In this document: positions 1-7,123 of the stretch, in pieces
Layout of the letters: every line of letters begins with the position of its first letter
Position numbering within the stretch: the first letter of the stretch is position 1
Assembly: GCF_003852495.1 (NCBI RefSeq)
Contig: NZ_QAJI01000001.1
Location: forward strand, 165,924 to 212,071
Direction: 5' to 3'
Origin: Taibaiella sp. KBW10
GTDB lineage: Bacteria; Bacteroidota; Bacteroidia; Chitinophagales; Chitinophagaceae
DNA: 46,148 nt
Position numbers and translations under genes: made by a program
The notes under the pieces: model-generated
What the model was told of the DNA's origin: nothing
Database searches by the model: none
The model's input: only the letters and a program-made list of their open reading frames with translations

Positions 1-37
1 GGGCAAGCCGCTTTGCTGTATTTAAGGTATTATTTGA

Positions 38-1237
38 TTATTGTTGAAAACGATAGATAAAGCCCACATTAATGATGGAATTTTTATAAGACTTGCTTTC
101 TGAAATAATATAGTTGGAAAGCCCCTGGCGATATTGCGTTTGTATGGATATTGCTTTATTGAGATGAATGCCCAATTGCCCTTTAAGGCCCGAATCCCAG
201 TTCGTCACGTTTTTCACCCCGATCACATTCCTGATTTTCTTTTGTGTAACCTGGTTGTTATACTGCAGGTTGAGGTTATTATTAAAATTGTGATATACAT
301 CCATCCCCACGGCCAGAGACACATATTTACCAATCTTATAGCCTATGGACGGCGCGATACCCAAGCCGAAGATATTGTTGCCGTAGACCATCTGTGTTTC
401 TCCAATAGTATTGGCAGCTATCGCATTAGTACCTTCCGAATTGGTCATATCCCCACTGCCGTATGCAACGCCATACCGCATATTTTCAGAAAAGCGAATA
501 TCGGTTGAAGCCATGCTGACCGAAGCTTCTGAAAAGAAATTATCCCATTCTTTTCTCAGCACAACCCCTACATTATACTGAATATTACCTAAACTCGGTT
601 TCCCGATATTGGCCAGTACGCCCACCTCTAAAGGCTTATTACCATTGCGCTTCCGATCGATTTCCGGATTAATGATTGGCTCAAACGCCGATTTACGTTC
701 TGTTGTTGTTTTGCCGGCCTCTTTGTTATGTACGATTGCGGTTTGTACCGGACTGTCTGTTACCAATACCTCAGGAATTATCGTTTCCTTAGGCACAACT
801 GCTACCGGCGCTACCGGTTTGATAAGTGCTTCTTTTTTGGGCATTGCGGGAACAAAATACGGATGCCCCTTTGCCGGCTTTTCTACAGAAACCGTGCTGC
901 CCACCACGGGCACTTCATGATCTGCCACACCTTCTGTAGCAACTGCTACTGGTGTAGCAGGCTCCGGCACCTGCTTATTTTCTGCTTGGGCTGTATGTGA
1001 TACCCTTTGGACTGATTCTTCCTGATTGATGAACCAAACGCTAAATGTGCCCAGCCCCAAAACCAATATGGCCGCGGCGGCTTTTTTATAGACTCCCCAA
1101 AAGGGCACTTTTTTCGGAGCTTGTTCTGGCTTAGCTGCTAATGCGCGCTCCATCGCCAACCAGCCTTTTTCGCTTGGTTGAAAGGTTTGATTTTCCCAAA
1201 TCTCCTGCAGCTCATTATCGATCTTCCCCTTACTCAT
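38..1237 (-). CDS. Putative anti-sigma protein with C-terminal beta-barrel-like domain
   Basis: A protein of 399 residues that probably restrains the ECF sigma factor encoded just upstream. Residues 1-50 are a short, charged, cytoplasmic-type segment. One hydrophobic segment (about 53-69, AAAAILVLGLG...) looks like an inner-membrane anchor. A Pro/Val-rich linker follows to about 200. The last 195 residues alternate polar and aromatic residues and end in a typical outer-membrane strand (VGFIYRFQQ). I chose the ATG at 1237 because it overlaps the sigma factor stop in an ATGA, the usual sign of translational coupling. The longer frame would start with TTG inside the sigma gene. The pairing of an anti-sigma-like N-terminus with a barrel-like C-terminus is odd. 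The role is inferred from position and topology; no conserved anti-sigma motif was recognised. Confidence 0.65.
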   Translation of the reverse strand: MSKGKIDNELQEIWENQTFQPSEKGWLAMERALAAKPEQAPKKVPFWGVYKKAAAAILVLGLGTFSVWFINQEESVQRVSHTAQAENKQVPEPATPVAVATEGVADHEVPVVGSTVSVEKPAKGHPYFVPAMPKKEALIKPVAPVAVVPKETIIPEVLVTDSPVQTAIVHNKEAGKTTTERKSAFEPIINPEIDRKRNGNKPLEVGVLANIGKPSLGNIQYNVGVVLRKEWDNFFSEASVSMASTDIRFSENMRYGVAYGSGDMTNSEGTNAIAANTIGETQMVYGNNIFGLGIAPSIGYKIGKYVSLAVGMDVYHNFNNNLNLQYNNQVTQKKIRNVIGVKNVTNWDSGLKGQLGIHLNKAISIQTQYRQGLSNYIISESKSYKNSIINVGFIYRFQQ

Positions 1238-1809
1238 ATTTGAAAATTGTGTGCTTTGGTCAATATACTTTTTAATGCTTTTCTCGCCTGGTGCAACAAC
1301 CAATAAGAATGGTTTTCGGTTACGGTCAACACTTCGGCAATTTCTTTATGATTATACCCTTCAAAGACAAAGAGGTTAAAGACTATCTTCTGCTTTTCGG
1401 GTAATTTTTTTAATAGTAGTAGGATATCTGCGGCGGATAATTTCTGGTGTATCTCATTTTCGACAGGTGTGTCTTTCATCAATTGCTCATCTGCACTGTA
1501 AACGGTGTTTTTGTCTACTTCGTTCTTCATCGCATTGCTGGCCCTCAAGTGATCTAAACAGACTCGGCTCATGATTTTCTTAATCCAACCTTCGAAGGAA
1601 CCTTCAGATTTATATTGGCCAAGGTTATTGTATATTTTCATAAAACCGTCATGCACCCACTGTTCCGCATCTTCGGTAGTGGGTGCATAACGGATGCTTA
1701 CTTTCATTAAGGTGCTATAGTAAGTATAATAAAATTCCCTCTGCACCAGGGCAACGCCTTGAGTACAGCCATTAATCAGATATTGAAGCTTTTCGTCTAT
1801 AATGTCCAT
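1234..1809 (-). CDS. RNA polymerase ECF-type sigma-70 factor
   Basis: A 191-residue sigma factor of the extracytoplasmic-function class, which directs RNA polymerase to a small regulon. Region 2 lies at about 20-95 (FYYTYYSTLMKVSIRY, then DAEQWVHDGFMKIY and GSFEGWIKKIMSRVCLDHLR, the typical ECF sigma2 helices). Region 4 lies at about 125-185, with LPEKQKIVFNLFVFEGYNHKEIAEVL forming the helix-turn-helix. Length is normal for the class. It starts 20 bp after the stop of a Kunitz-like lipoprotein gene and overlaps the downstream anti-sigma candidate by 4 bp (ATGA). It is therefore probably cotranscribed with both. What signal it answers to cannot be read from the sequence. Confidence 0.9.
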   Translation of the reverse strand: MDIIDEKLQYLINGCTQGVALVQREFYYTYYSTLMKVSIRYAPTTEDAEQWVHDGFMKIYNNLGQYKSEGSFEGWIKKIMSRVCLDHLRASNAMKNEVDKNTVYSADEQLMKDTPVENEIHQKLSAADILLLLKKLPEKQKIVFNLFVFEGYNHKEIAEVLTVTENHSYWLLHQARKALKSILTKAHNFQI

Positions 1810-1829
1810 TTACAGGATTCCTGTATTAA

Positions 1830-2075
1830 TCATTTTTTACAAGCACAGGTACTACAAGCTGCTTCGCTGGCGAAGCCTTTGGCAGAGCAGCCGCTATATC
1901 CCTTTAATTCGCAGCTATTGGTCTGTGGGTTATAAAACCAACGTTGAAAATAAGCCTTACACAGTTCATTTGTCGGAACGGTGTCTTCGCAGGCAGCCCC
2001 TTCAGTTGCGCACTTTTTAGAACAGGCACTCAGTCCTATTAGTACACATGCTAAAATAATCAGATAAATTTTCAT
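1830..2075 (-). CDS. Kunitz/BPTI-like lipoprotein, copy 1 (P1 Lys)
   Basis: An 81-residue predicted lipoprotein: signal peptide with lipobox LSAC (Cys18), then a compact eight-cysteine domain. Cys29, 39, 55, 63, 74 and 77 or 79 match the Kunitz spacing. There are 15 residues between the second and third Cys and 7 between the third and fourth, both exactly as in bovine BPTI. The hallmark stretches WFYN and YSGC match BPTI YFYN and YGGC. Two extra cysteines (22 and one of 77/79) could form a fourth disulfide. The P1 position, the residue right after the second Kunitz cysteine, is Lys40, which in this family favours trypsin-like proteases. It is the last of three near-identical tandem copies and lies 20 bp upstream of the sigma factor. 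Inhibition of proteases is inferred. Confidence 0.8.
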   Translation of the reverse strand: MKIYLIILACVLIGLSACSKKCATEGAACEDTVPTNELCKAYFQRWFYNPQTNSCELKGYSGCSAKGFASEAACSTCACKK

Positions 2076-2122
2076 GGGCTAAAATAAATTTACAGATAAG
2101 GTTTACAGGGCTACCGTGGGGA

Positions 2123-2368
2123 CTATTTTTTACATTTACAAGTATTACATTCTGCTTCTGTAGCAAAGCCTTTGGCAGAGCAACCGCCATATGCTTTTAA
2201 CTCGCAGGTATTGGTTTGTGCATTATAAAACCAACGCTGGAAATAAGCCTGACAAAGCTCATTTGTCGGAACGGTGTCATTACAGGCACCACCCGCCGTT
2301 TCGCATTTTTTAGAGCAGGAGCTCAATCCTATGAGCATGACTGCTAAAATAGTTAAGTACGCTTTCAT
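2123..2368 (-). CDS. Kunitz/BPTI-like lipoprotein, copy 2 (P1 Gln)
   Basis: An 81-residue predicted lipoprotein and a close paralogue of its two neighbours, with lipobox LSSC (Cys18) and the same eight mature cysteines. The Kunitz landmarks WFYN and YGGC are present; YGGC is identical to BPTI. The P1-equivalent residue is Gln40, unlike Lys in copy 1 and Leu in copy 3. Gln is unusual at P1 for a trypsin inhibitor, so specificity probably differs or inhibition is weak. The gene lies 47 bp from each neighbouring copy, as expected for tandem duplication. Copies 2 and 3 are more alike than either is to copy 1 (shared Asn30, Thr54, Ala59, Thr70, Glu73, Asn75, Lys78). Confidence 0.8.
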   Translation of the reverse strand: MKAYLTILAVMLIGLSSCSKKCETAGGACNDTVPTNELCQAYFQRWFYNAQTNTCELKAYGGCSAKGFATEAECNTCKCKK

Positions 2369-2415
2369 GGCTAAATTAAATTTTATGGATTGAATTTACA
2401 GGGCTAGCCTATTGA

Positions 2416-2661
2416 TTACTTTTTACATTTACAGGTATTACATTCGGCTTCTGTGGCAAAACCTTTGGCAGAGCAACCGCTGTAGGCCTTTAACTCACAG
2501 GTATTGGTTTGTGGATTATAAAACCAACGCTGGAAGTAAGCCAGGCAAGCCTCATTTGTCGGAACGGTGTCATTACAGGCACCACCGGCCGTTTTACATT
2601 TTTTGGAGCAGGAGCTCAATCCGATGAGCAGGACTGCTAGAATGGTTAGGTACGCTTTCAT
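2416..2661 (-). CDS. Kunitz/BPTI-like lipoprotein, copy 3 (P1 Leu)
   Basis: An 81-residue predicted lipoprotein, first of the three Kunitz-like genes in transcription order. The lipobox is LSSC with Cys18 as the lipidated residue. It has the same cysteine pattern and WFYN/YSGC landmarks as the other copies. The P1-equivalent residue is Leu40, and the P3-equivalent is Ala38 where the other two copies have Leu. In the Kunitz family a hydrophobic P1 favours chymotrypsin- or elastase-like proteases. It follows the lipoprotein gene ending at 2715 by 53 bp on the same strand, so the operon probably begins upstream of this copy. Confidence 0.8.
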   Translation of the reverse strand: MKAYLTILAVLLIGLSSCSKKCKTAGGACNDTVPTNEACLAYFQRWFYNPQTNTCELKAYSGCSAKGFATEAECNTCKCKK

Positions 2662-2714
2662 GGTTAAAAATTAATGGGTTTTTGAAAAATATATAAGGGG
2701 TTTATAGGGCTTTT

Positions 2715-3113
2715 TCAATTATAAAGTACTAACTTATGCCATACGGTGGTTACAAATATGGCATTTGACCAAAATTCAGTTCCATTAAGCGTGCTGCTTC
2801 CGGCGAGGCCACCCAGGTAGCCTAACACTTTGCAGTCTTCCGAAACAACTTCTGAAGTCACATCTGCAATACAATCGCCATAATCCAGCACATACACTAA
2901 CTGTCCCTGAAAAGTATACGATTTTATGGTTGCATCGTCGCAGGATTCCTGTTGCTGAAAAGCCAGCAGCCGTTCATCCACGCACTTTTTATTTTCTTCA
3001 GTGAAACGTACACGCTTGGTTTGGGTATTATCGGCGGTTGACCGCTCAATCTTTTGACAGCTACCAAGGGCAGTTATGGCAAACAGGGAGCACAACAGTA
3101 CTAATATTTTCAT
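2715..3113 (-). CDS. Small lipoprotein, DUF6970-like
   Basis: A 132-residue predicted lipoprotein with signal peptide and lipobox ALGSC (Cys19). The mature part has Cys residues around 44, 58, 81 and 93, and a central pattern (YTFQGQLVYVLDYGDC, then EDCKVLGYLGGLAG and a late VW) that resembles the small DUF6970 family of Bacteroidota lipoproteins. That match is from memory and only moderate. Function is unknown. It sits between another small lipoprotein (55 bp upstream) and the Kunitz triplet (53 bp downstream) on the same strand, so it is probably in the same operon as the sigma factor. Confidence 0.7.
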   Translation of the reverse strand: MKILVLLCSLFAITALGSCQKIERSTADNTQTKRVRFTEENKKCVDERLLAFQQQESCDDATIKSYTFQGQLVYVLDYGDCIADVTSEVVSEDCKVLGYLGGLAGSSTLNGTEFWSNAIFVTTVWHKLVLYN

Positions 3114-3168
3114 GCTTTCTTTATGGTTTATAGGTGATCAGGTTAACCCTTGTATGACTGCTTATTTT

Positions 3169-3471
3169 TTATGGTTGTACAGATGCTACCTTAATCCATC
3201 CCTCATGAGCATGCAACATTTCACAGAAAGCCAGGTCGGGGTCTCTTTGGGTACAATTGTCAATTCGATTATAGGTTACGGTAAGGGCTGCAGCATGCGC
3301 ATAATTGCGTAGTGCGGCATAATTACAGACCAGATAATCTTTATGATCATAGCGCAGGTAGGTACCTGTACAATCTTTAACTACAGTCATCCGGTAGCTT
3401 TGTCCTTTTTTTTGACAGCCGGACAAAAGCAGAGAAATAAAGGCAAAACAAATGATCAAATTAGTACGCAT
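3169..3471 (-). CDS. Small hypothetical lipoprotein
   Basis: A 100-residue predicted lipoprotein of unknown function. The signal peptide (MRTNLIICFAFISLLLSGC) ends in a clear lipobox LLSGC. The mature part has Cys at CTGTY, VCNY, NCTQ and FCEM, so two disulfides are possible. I chose the ATG at 3471 because the signal peptide begins there; an in-frame ATG at 3510 would add 13 residues before it. It is the most upstream gene of the minus-strand cluster running to the anti-sigma gene. The hairpin terminator of the TonB receptor gene lies between 3576 and 3609, just upstream, which marks the operon boundary. Confidence 0.65.
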   Translation of the reverse strand: MRTNLIICFAFISLLLSGCQKKGQSYRMTVVKDCTGTYLRYDHKDYLVCNYAALRNYAHAAALTVTYNRIDNCTQRDPDLAFCEMLHAHEGWIKVASVQP

Positions 3472-3575
3472 AGCTTTGATTTTTAATGGTTTACTCCTAA
3501 GCGCCAACATAGCGTAAGGCGCTTATACCTACATAGACGCACAATCGTTTAGCCATCTTAGAAATAATGAATAAA

Positions 3576-3609
3576 AAAAATAGTGCTGCAACATTGCAGC
3601 ACTATTTTT
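3576..3609. terminator. Bidirectional intrinsic terminator
   Basis: A perfect inverted repeat with 16-bp arms (3576-3591 and 3594-3609, core TAGTGCTGCAA) and a two-base centre. It is flanked by A-tracts on one side and T-tracts on the other. On the minus strand it follows the TonB receptor stop at 3632 by about 20 bp and ends in a run of eight T, so it should terminate that operon. The symmetry allows it to work in both directions. Confidence 0.85.
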
Positions 3610-3631
3610 CCTGAAAAGACAGCACTCCGTC

Positions 3632-5644
3632 TTAAAAGAGTACGGTAAGGTTCAAGACCAGATTACGGCCCGGCCGGTACAACTTCAGGATATCCAGATG
3701 CTCATAATACTGCTTATCAAATATATTTTGTACCGATACATTCGCATTTACTTTTGTATGACCTAAGCCAAAGGTCTTACCCAGGCCTGCATTCAAAATA
3801 CTAAATCCATTGGAAACCCGCTCGCCATACTGTGCCGTACTCACCCTGTCTTGCTTGGCTTGTGTAATAGATTCTACATATATACCATACCCTTTTAGAC
3901 CATATTCAAGTCGGTTTACCGATTTGAACGGAGGCATTAAAGGTAAAGGCCTGCCTTCATTATCCTGACCGATGCTGATTGTATTGGTGGATTGGATTTT
4001 CAATTCCGGCAGGAGTTGATAGCTTGCCAGCAGCTCCCCGCCATATAAAAGGGCGTTGGGTATATTACGATATTGCTTTACGCCGCTCGCACCAATGGTC
4101 ATCGTACTGTAACCTTGTATACGCTGACCCACTATGTAGTCTTCAAAGCGGTACATAAATAGTTGCGGTGCGATAGACAATCCGTCGTGATGAAAAGAAA
4201 AACCAAGATTAGCATTCCAGGAGCGCTCCGTTTTCAGGTCTTTATTACCGATATAGTCAAAATTATCGAGCCTGTTGAATAGATAAAACGCATATAACTC
4301 CTGAGACGAGGCATTACGCTCGCCCCTGGCCAGCCCCGCTTGTAGCGACCAATGTGTATTGAATTGGTAGTCGGCCCGTACAAAGGCGTTAAACAGGATA
4401 TGCATTTGTGCCAATGTTCCGGTAAAAATGCTGGACAAGGTTTGCCGGCCCATTTCAGAATAGATATCGGACCGCACATAATTGAGGGTTGCCCCCGTAC
4501 TTAGACGAAACCGATCGGTCAGCCACACCTTATCGCTCAACTCTAAACCCGCAACGGTCCTACGCACATCAGGTAAGGTAAGCATAAACATTTCTGCGGC
4601 ATGTTCGGGATACATGGTCATTTCAGCATGCAGCTTATTATCATACGCGTTGAGCTGTGCCCCAAAACTATGCCTGTTGCTTAGTTTCCAATTGGCTTTG
4701 GAATAAAAACCCATGGTCTGTGACGTACCCGGCATATCCATATGAATGGGTACCTGCCAGGAAGGCCGTTTGGTATCATCCATCGCATGATCGATAAAAT
4801 TGTAGTAAAATTTTGTCTCCCAGCGATATAATTTCTGTGCAGCCGATTCATATACATGACTGATCGAGCCGATTTTGGCTTTGGCAAAAGAAACATCCAT
4901 CGTCAAGGCCGGGTAGCCTATATTATACCCTTCGTCTTGTAAGTAATCAAAATGCAATTGGTGTTTTTGACTGAGCAGATAGGCCCCATTCAACCCCAGG
5001 TTCCATTTGTTATATTGGGAGAAAAGAATCTCTTGTCCTTTACCTGCGGTATAATTACCGGCACGGCGAAACACAGCATTGGCCCCCAATGCCAGTCGCT
5101 TGCCGGAATATTGGAGCGCGGCAATGGTTTGCATGGCTTGGGCATTGGTTTCATATCCGGCACCTGCCAATCCGGTCCAGGATACGGCATTATTAGGCTT
5201 GGCTTTTTGCAAGCTGAAATTCAGGCCTCCGCCTACGCTGGTGCCATATTGCGCTTCATTAGGACCAAAACTGACCTGGATACTCTCTAAATTATTGGGT
5301 TCCACATAGGAACTGACCGGATCCATGCGATCGGTGCAAGCCCCGAACACCTGCATCCCGTCTATCGTTGTATTGATCTGAGCGGCGCTCAGGCCCCTAA
5401 GGGTGGGTTCCATTGCAAAATTACCCCTGCGAATCATAGATACGCCTTTGATCCGCTCCAGTAAACGATCTACAGGCAATTGCAGGTCATTTGTCTTATA
5501 TTGTTTTTGTATTGCATCATTGCGCCAGGCCGTTACCTGTACATCCGTAAGCAGCGTAGCCTGCTTAGTCGTATCGGGCATCTGTTGTGCCTGTGTTGTG
5601 CATAGGCCTGCACTACACAGCATCGTGTATATAAAAGTACGCAT
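3632..5644 (-). CDS. TonB-dependent outer-membrane receptor, probable copper uptake (OprC-like motifs)
   Basis: A 670-residue outer-membrane receptor with a signal peptide (1-19, ending AQA), a plug domain (about 35-150) and a 22-strand-type barrel ending in LVLNLTVLF. It lacks the N-terminal carboxypeptidase-like domain of SusC proteins. The plug holds Cys103 and Met107 in GACTDRMDP, a CxxxM motif, and the barrel holds His286-Ala-Met288, an HxM motif about 180 residues later. CxxxM plus HxM is the copper site described for Pseudomonas aeruginosa OprC. Further Met/His-rich stretches occur at 301-304 (HMDM) and 339-354. The gene follows a Met-rich YtkA/FixH-like lipoprotein gene, with a strong hairpin between them, and ends at an intrinsic terminator. 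Copper as substrate is inferred. Confidence 0.8.
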   Translation of the reverse strand: MRTFIYTMLCSAGLCTTQAQQMPDTTKQATLLTDVQVTAWRNDAIQKQYKTNDLQLPVDRLLERIKGVSMIRRGNFAMEPTLRGLSAAQINTTIDGMQVFGACTDRMDPVSSYVEPNNLESIQVSFGPNEAQYGTSVGGGLNFSLQKAKPNNAVSWTGLAGAGYETNAQAMQTIAALQYSGKRLALGANAVFRRAGNYTAGKGQEILFSQYNKWNLGLNGAYLLSQKHQLHFDYLQDEGYNIGYPALTMDVSFAKAKIGSISHVYESAAQKLYRWETKFYYNFIDHAMDDTKRPSWQVPIHMDMPGTSQTMGFYSKANWKLSNRHSFGAQLNAYDNKLHAEMTMYPEHAAEMFMLTLPDVRRTVAGLELSDKVWLTDRFRLSTGATLNYVRSDIYSEMGRQTLSSIFTGTLAQMHILFNAFVRADYQFNTHWSLQAGLARGERNASSQELYAFYLFNRLDNFDYIGNKDLKTERSWNANLGFSFHHDGLSIAPQLFMYRFEDYIVGQRIQGYSTMTIGASGVKQYRNIPNALLYGGELLASYQLLPELKIQSTNTISIGQDNEGRPLPLMPPFKSVNRLEYGLKGYGIYVESITQAKQDRVSTAQYGERVSNGFSILNAGLGKTFGLGHTKVNANVSVQNIFDKQYYEHLDILKLYRPGRNLVLNLTVLF

Positions 5645-5667
5645 AAAGCCATCTTTAAGGTTAAAAC

Positions 5668-5716
5668 CGGCACCACTTCATCATCCCGAAAATATAGGCA
5701 TGGTGAAGTAGTGCCG
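5668..5716 (-). promoter_or_regulatory. Hairpin between lipoprotein and TonB receptor genes (attenuator-like)
   Basis: On the minus strand the arms CGGCACTACTTCACC and GATGAAGTGGTGCCG can pair over 15 positions with one G-U wobble and one mismatch. They enclose a 19-base loop and are followed by GTTTTAA. It lies between the stop of the YtkA/FixH-like gene and the start of the receptor gene. It could act as a partial terminator lowering receptor expression, or as an mRNA stabiliser for the upstream gene. Confidence 0.6.
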
Positions 5717-5721
5717 ATCGG

Positions 5722-6513
5722 TTAGAATAAAATATCGATATAGGCATCTGCAAGCAGCACGGTATTTCCGTCTGACAATTTCAGATGCAGGCGCCAATCG
5801 CCGGTCATCGTATAATTTACTTTTCCCTTATAATGTCCGTTGCCTACACTTACAGGACTAATGTTGTTTGGAGAGCCATGCCCCATAGAAGGCATTTCGG
5901 GTGTCATTTCTAAGGAAAGATGGTCTACTCCCGGAAAATCCATCATGGATACTTTTTTATGAATGGTCAGTTCAATATCATTCATCCCTACTTTCCAGAC
6001 CAGGGGTCTAACCAAAGAAACGATATAGGTATTATTGTCTGTACCCACACCGGAACTCATTATTTTTGTCGGGAAGGAAGTAACGCTTACCGGAATACTT
6101 ACCGAACGGCCGTTAACCGTTACATTAATCGCCCAGGAACCATCTGCCGTACTCGGCATATTAAAGATTACCGCACCTGCATAGCTTTTTTCTGCCTCGG
6201 CATACACAACTTGCTCAAAGGGAGCGGAATGCGTCATAGAAGTCATGGTCATTACGGGGCTTATCGAAACCGTAGCGGTATTAGTGGCGGCCCCGGCGGG
6301 GTCTTGTACGGTTACATATACTCTATTATACCCGGAGAAAAGCAGGTTTGAGTCGGCATATAAGGTTACGGTATAACTATCAGCTGTGCGGGCTGTACCG
6401 ATTTGCTTTTTGGTCAGGCTTTCTACAGCAGGTTTTGGGGTATCTTTCGTTTTACAGGAAGTGTAGGTGCATAATGCTGCCGCTATGAATAAAAGGGAGA
6501 ATATCTTTTTCAT
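5722..6513 (-). CDS. Lipoprotein with two YtkA/FixH-like domains, Met/His-rich
   Basis: A 263-residue predicted lipoprotein (lipobox TYTSC, Cys20) probably held at the envelope. It contains two related Ig-like domains. The first (about 45-140) has Met88, Met90, Met93 and His95 in VMTMTSMTH, then YAGAVIFNMP..GSW. The second (about 160-260) has Met203, Met207, Met210 and His212 in MTPEMPSMGHG, then YKGKVNYTMTGDW. Both share the order Met/His cluster, Y-x-G-x-V, and W, as in YtkA/FixH-like proteins. Such Met/His clusters commonly bind copper in periplasmic proteins. With the OprC-like receptor downstream, copper capture or hand-over is likely but inferred. Confidence 0.75.
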   Translation of the reverse strand: MKKIFSLLFIAAALCTYTSCKTKDTPKPAVESLTKKQIGTARTADSYTVTLYADSNLLFSGYNRVYVTVQDPAGAATNTATVSISPVMTMTSMTHSAPFEQVVYAEAEKSYAGAVIFNMPSTADGSWAINVTVNGRSVSIPVSVTSFPTKIMSSGVGTDNNTYIVSLVRPLVWKVGMNDIELTIHKKVSMMDFPGVDHLSLEMTPEMPSMGHGSPNNISPVSVGNGHYKGKVNYTMTGDWRLHLKLSDGNTVLLADAYIDILF

Positions 6514-6647
6514 TTAATTTTAAAATTGAGTTTATGTAAAGAGGAGGAATACCCTAGCGTACGCAGACGCAAGCGATACAAATCAAATTGTACCGATAGG
6601 TATACCAAAGAACCACAAACCATCAGGCTTGTGCTATGCAATAAAAA

Positions 6648-7016
6648 CTAAATGATAAAATTGGGTGGATGAAAAATGGTATTGTGGTATTCTTTTACCG
6701 CAGTTTGCGGGTGAATATTGTAGGTAGGTGCTAGCGCAAAGCTGCTCCATTCAGGCAGGATAAAGCTGGCTTTATTACAATAATAAACGGCCTCCTGAAT
6801 ACTCTTCTTCCCTTCTTTACTATTGTCATCGTCTTTCTTCAGCTGTTTGGACAACTGACATTTACCATTACAATGTAATTGGGGTTTTGCTTTATTCTCA
6901 CAAAGGTTTTGCGCAATATAATCCTGATTGATCTTGTAATCTATATAGATCACTACTTTACTGAGCGCCTGTAGCAGCGTTGATAAGAACAGTAAAATAA
7001 TGATGCCTTTTTTCAT
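6648..7016 (-). CDS. Small membrane-anchored CNGKC-motif protein
   Basis: A 122-residue protein with an N-terminal hydrophobic segment (about 4-25) and a conserved-looking motif, Cys39 then HCNGKCQLSKQL (His48, Cys49, Cys53). The charged stretch KKDDDNSKEGKK follows, and a further Cys lies in the C-terminal third. Small proteins with this CNGKC signature often sit beside TonB receptor and metal-transport genes in Bacteroidota (from general knowledge; no function known to me). The Cys/His cluster could bind metal. I used the ATG at 7016; the frame extends three codons to a TTG. It is the first gene of the three-gene cluster leading to the receptor. Confidence 0.65.
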   Translation of the reverse strand: MKKGIIILLFLSTLLQALSKVVIYIDYKINQDYIAQNLCENKAKPQLHCNGKCQLSKQLKKDDDNSKEGKKSIQEAVYYCNKASFILPEWSSFALAPTYNIHPQTAVKEYHNTIFHPPNFII

Positions 7017-7123
7017 GAAATGCAAAGGTAGGGTGTTTGCATTATATTATGATATTCAAATACTAAAAGGTTATAAAAATGATAATCAAGCGACAAATAA
7101 AGTGTCTTTAAAATCCGAGGTAC

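Larger units (their letters stand above)
1830..2708 (-). repeat. Three tandem 293-bp repeat units carrying the Kunitz genes
   Basis: The three Kunitz-like genes start and stop at an exact period of 293 bp (starts 2075, 2368, 2661; stops 1830, 2123, 2416). The period includes 246 coding bases plus 47 spacer bases. Coding parts are highly similar. The spacers are more diverged but share a short block containing tttacagggcta (around 2103 and 2397) with a related tttatagggct near 2701. This points to serial tandem duplication with no later indels. The exact unit boundaries are arbitrary. Confidence 0.75.

Noticed and set aside
1238-1303. Upstream extension of the anti-sigma candidate by 22 codons.
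   Set aside because: It would begin with TTG deep inside the sigma factor gene, while the ATG at 1237 gives the usual ATGA coupling.
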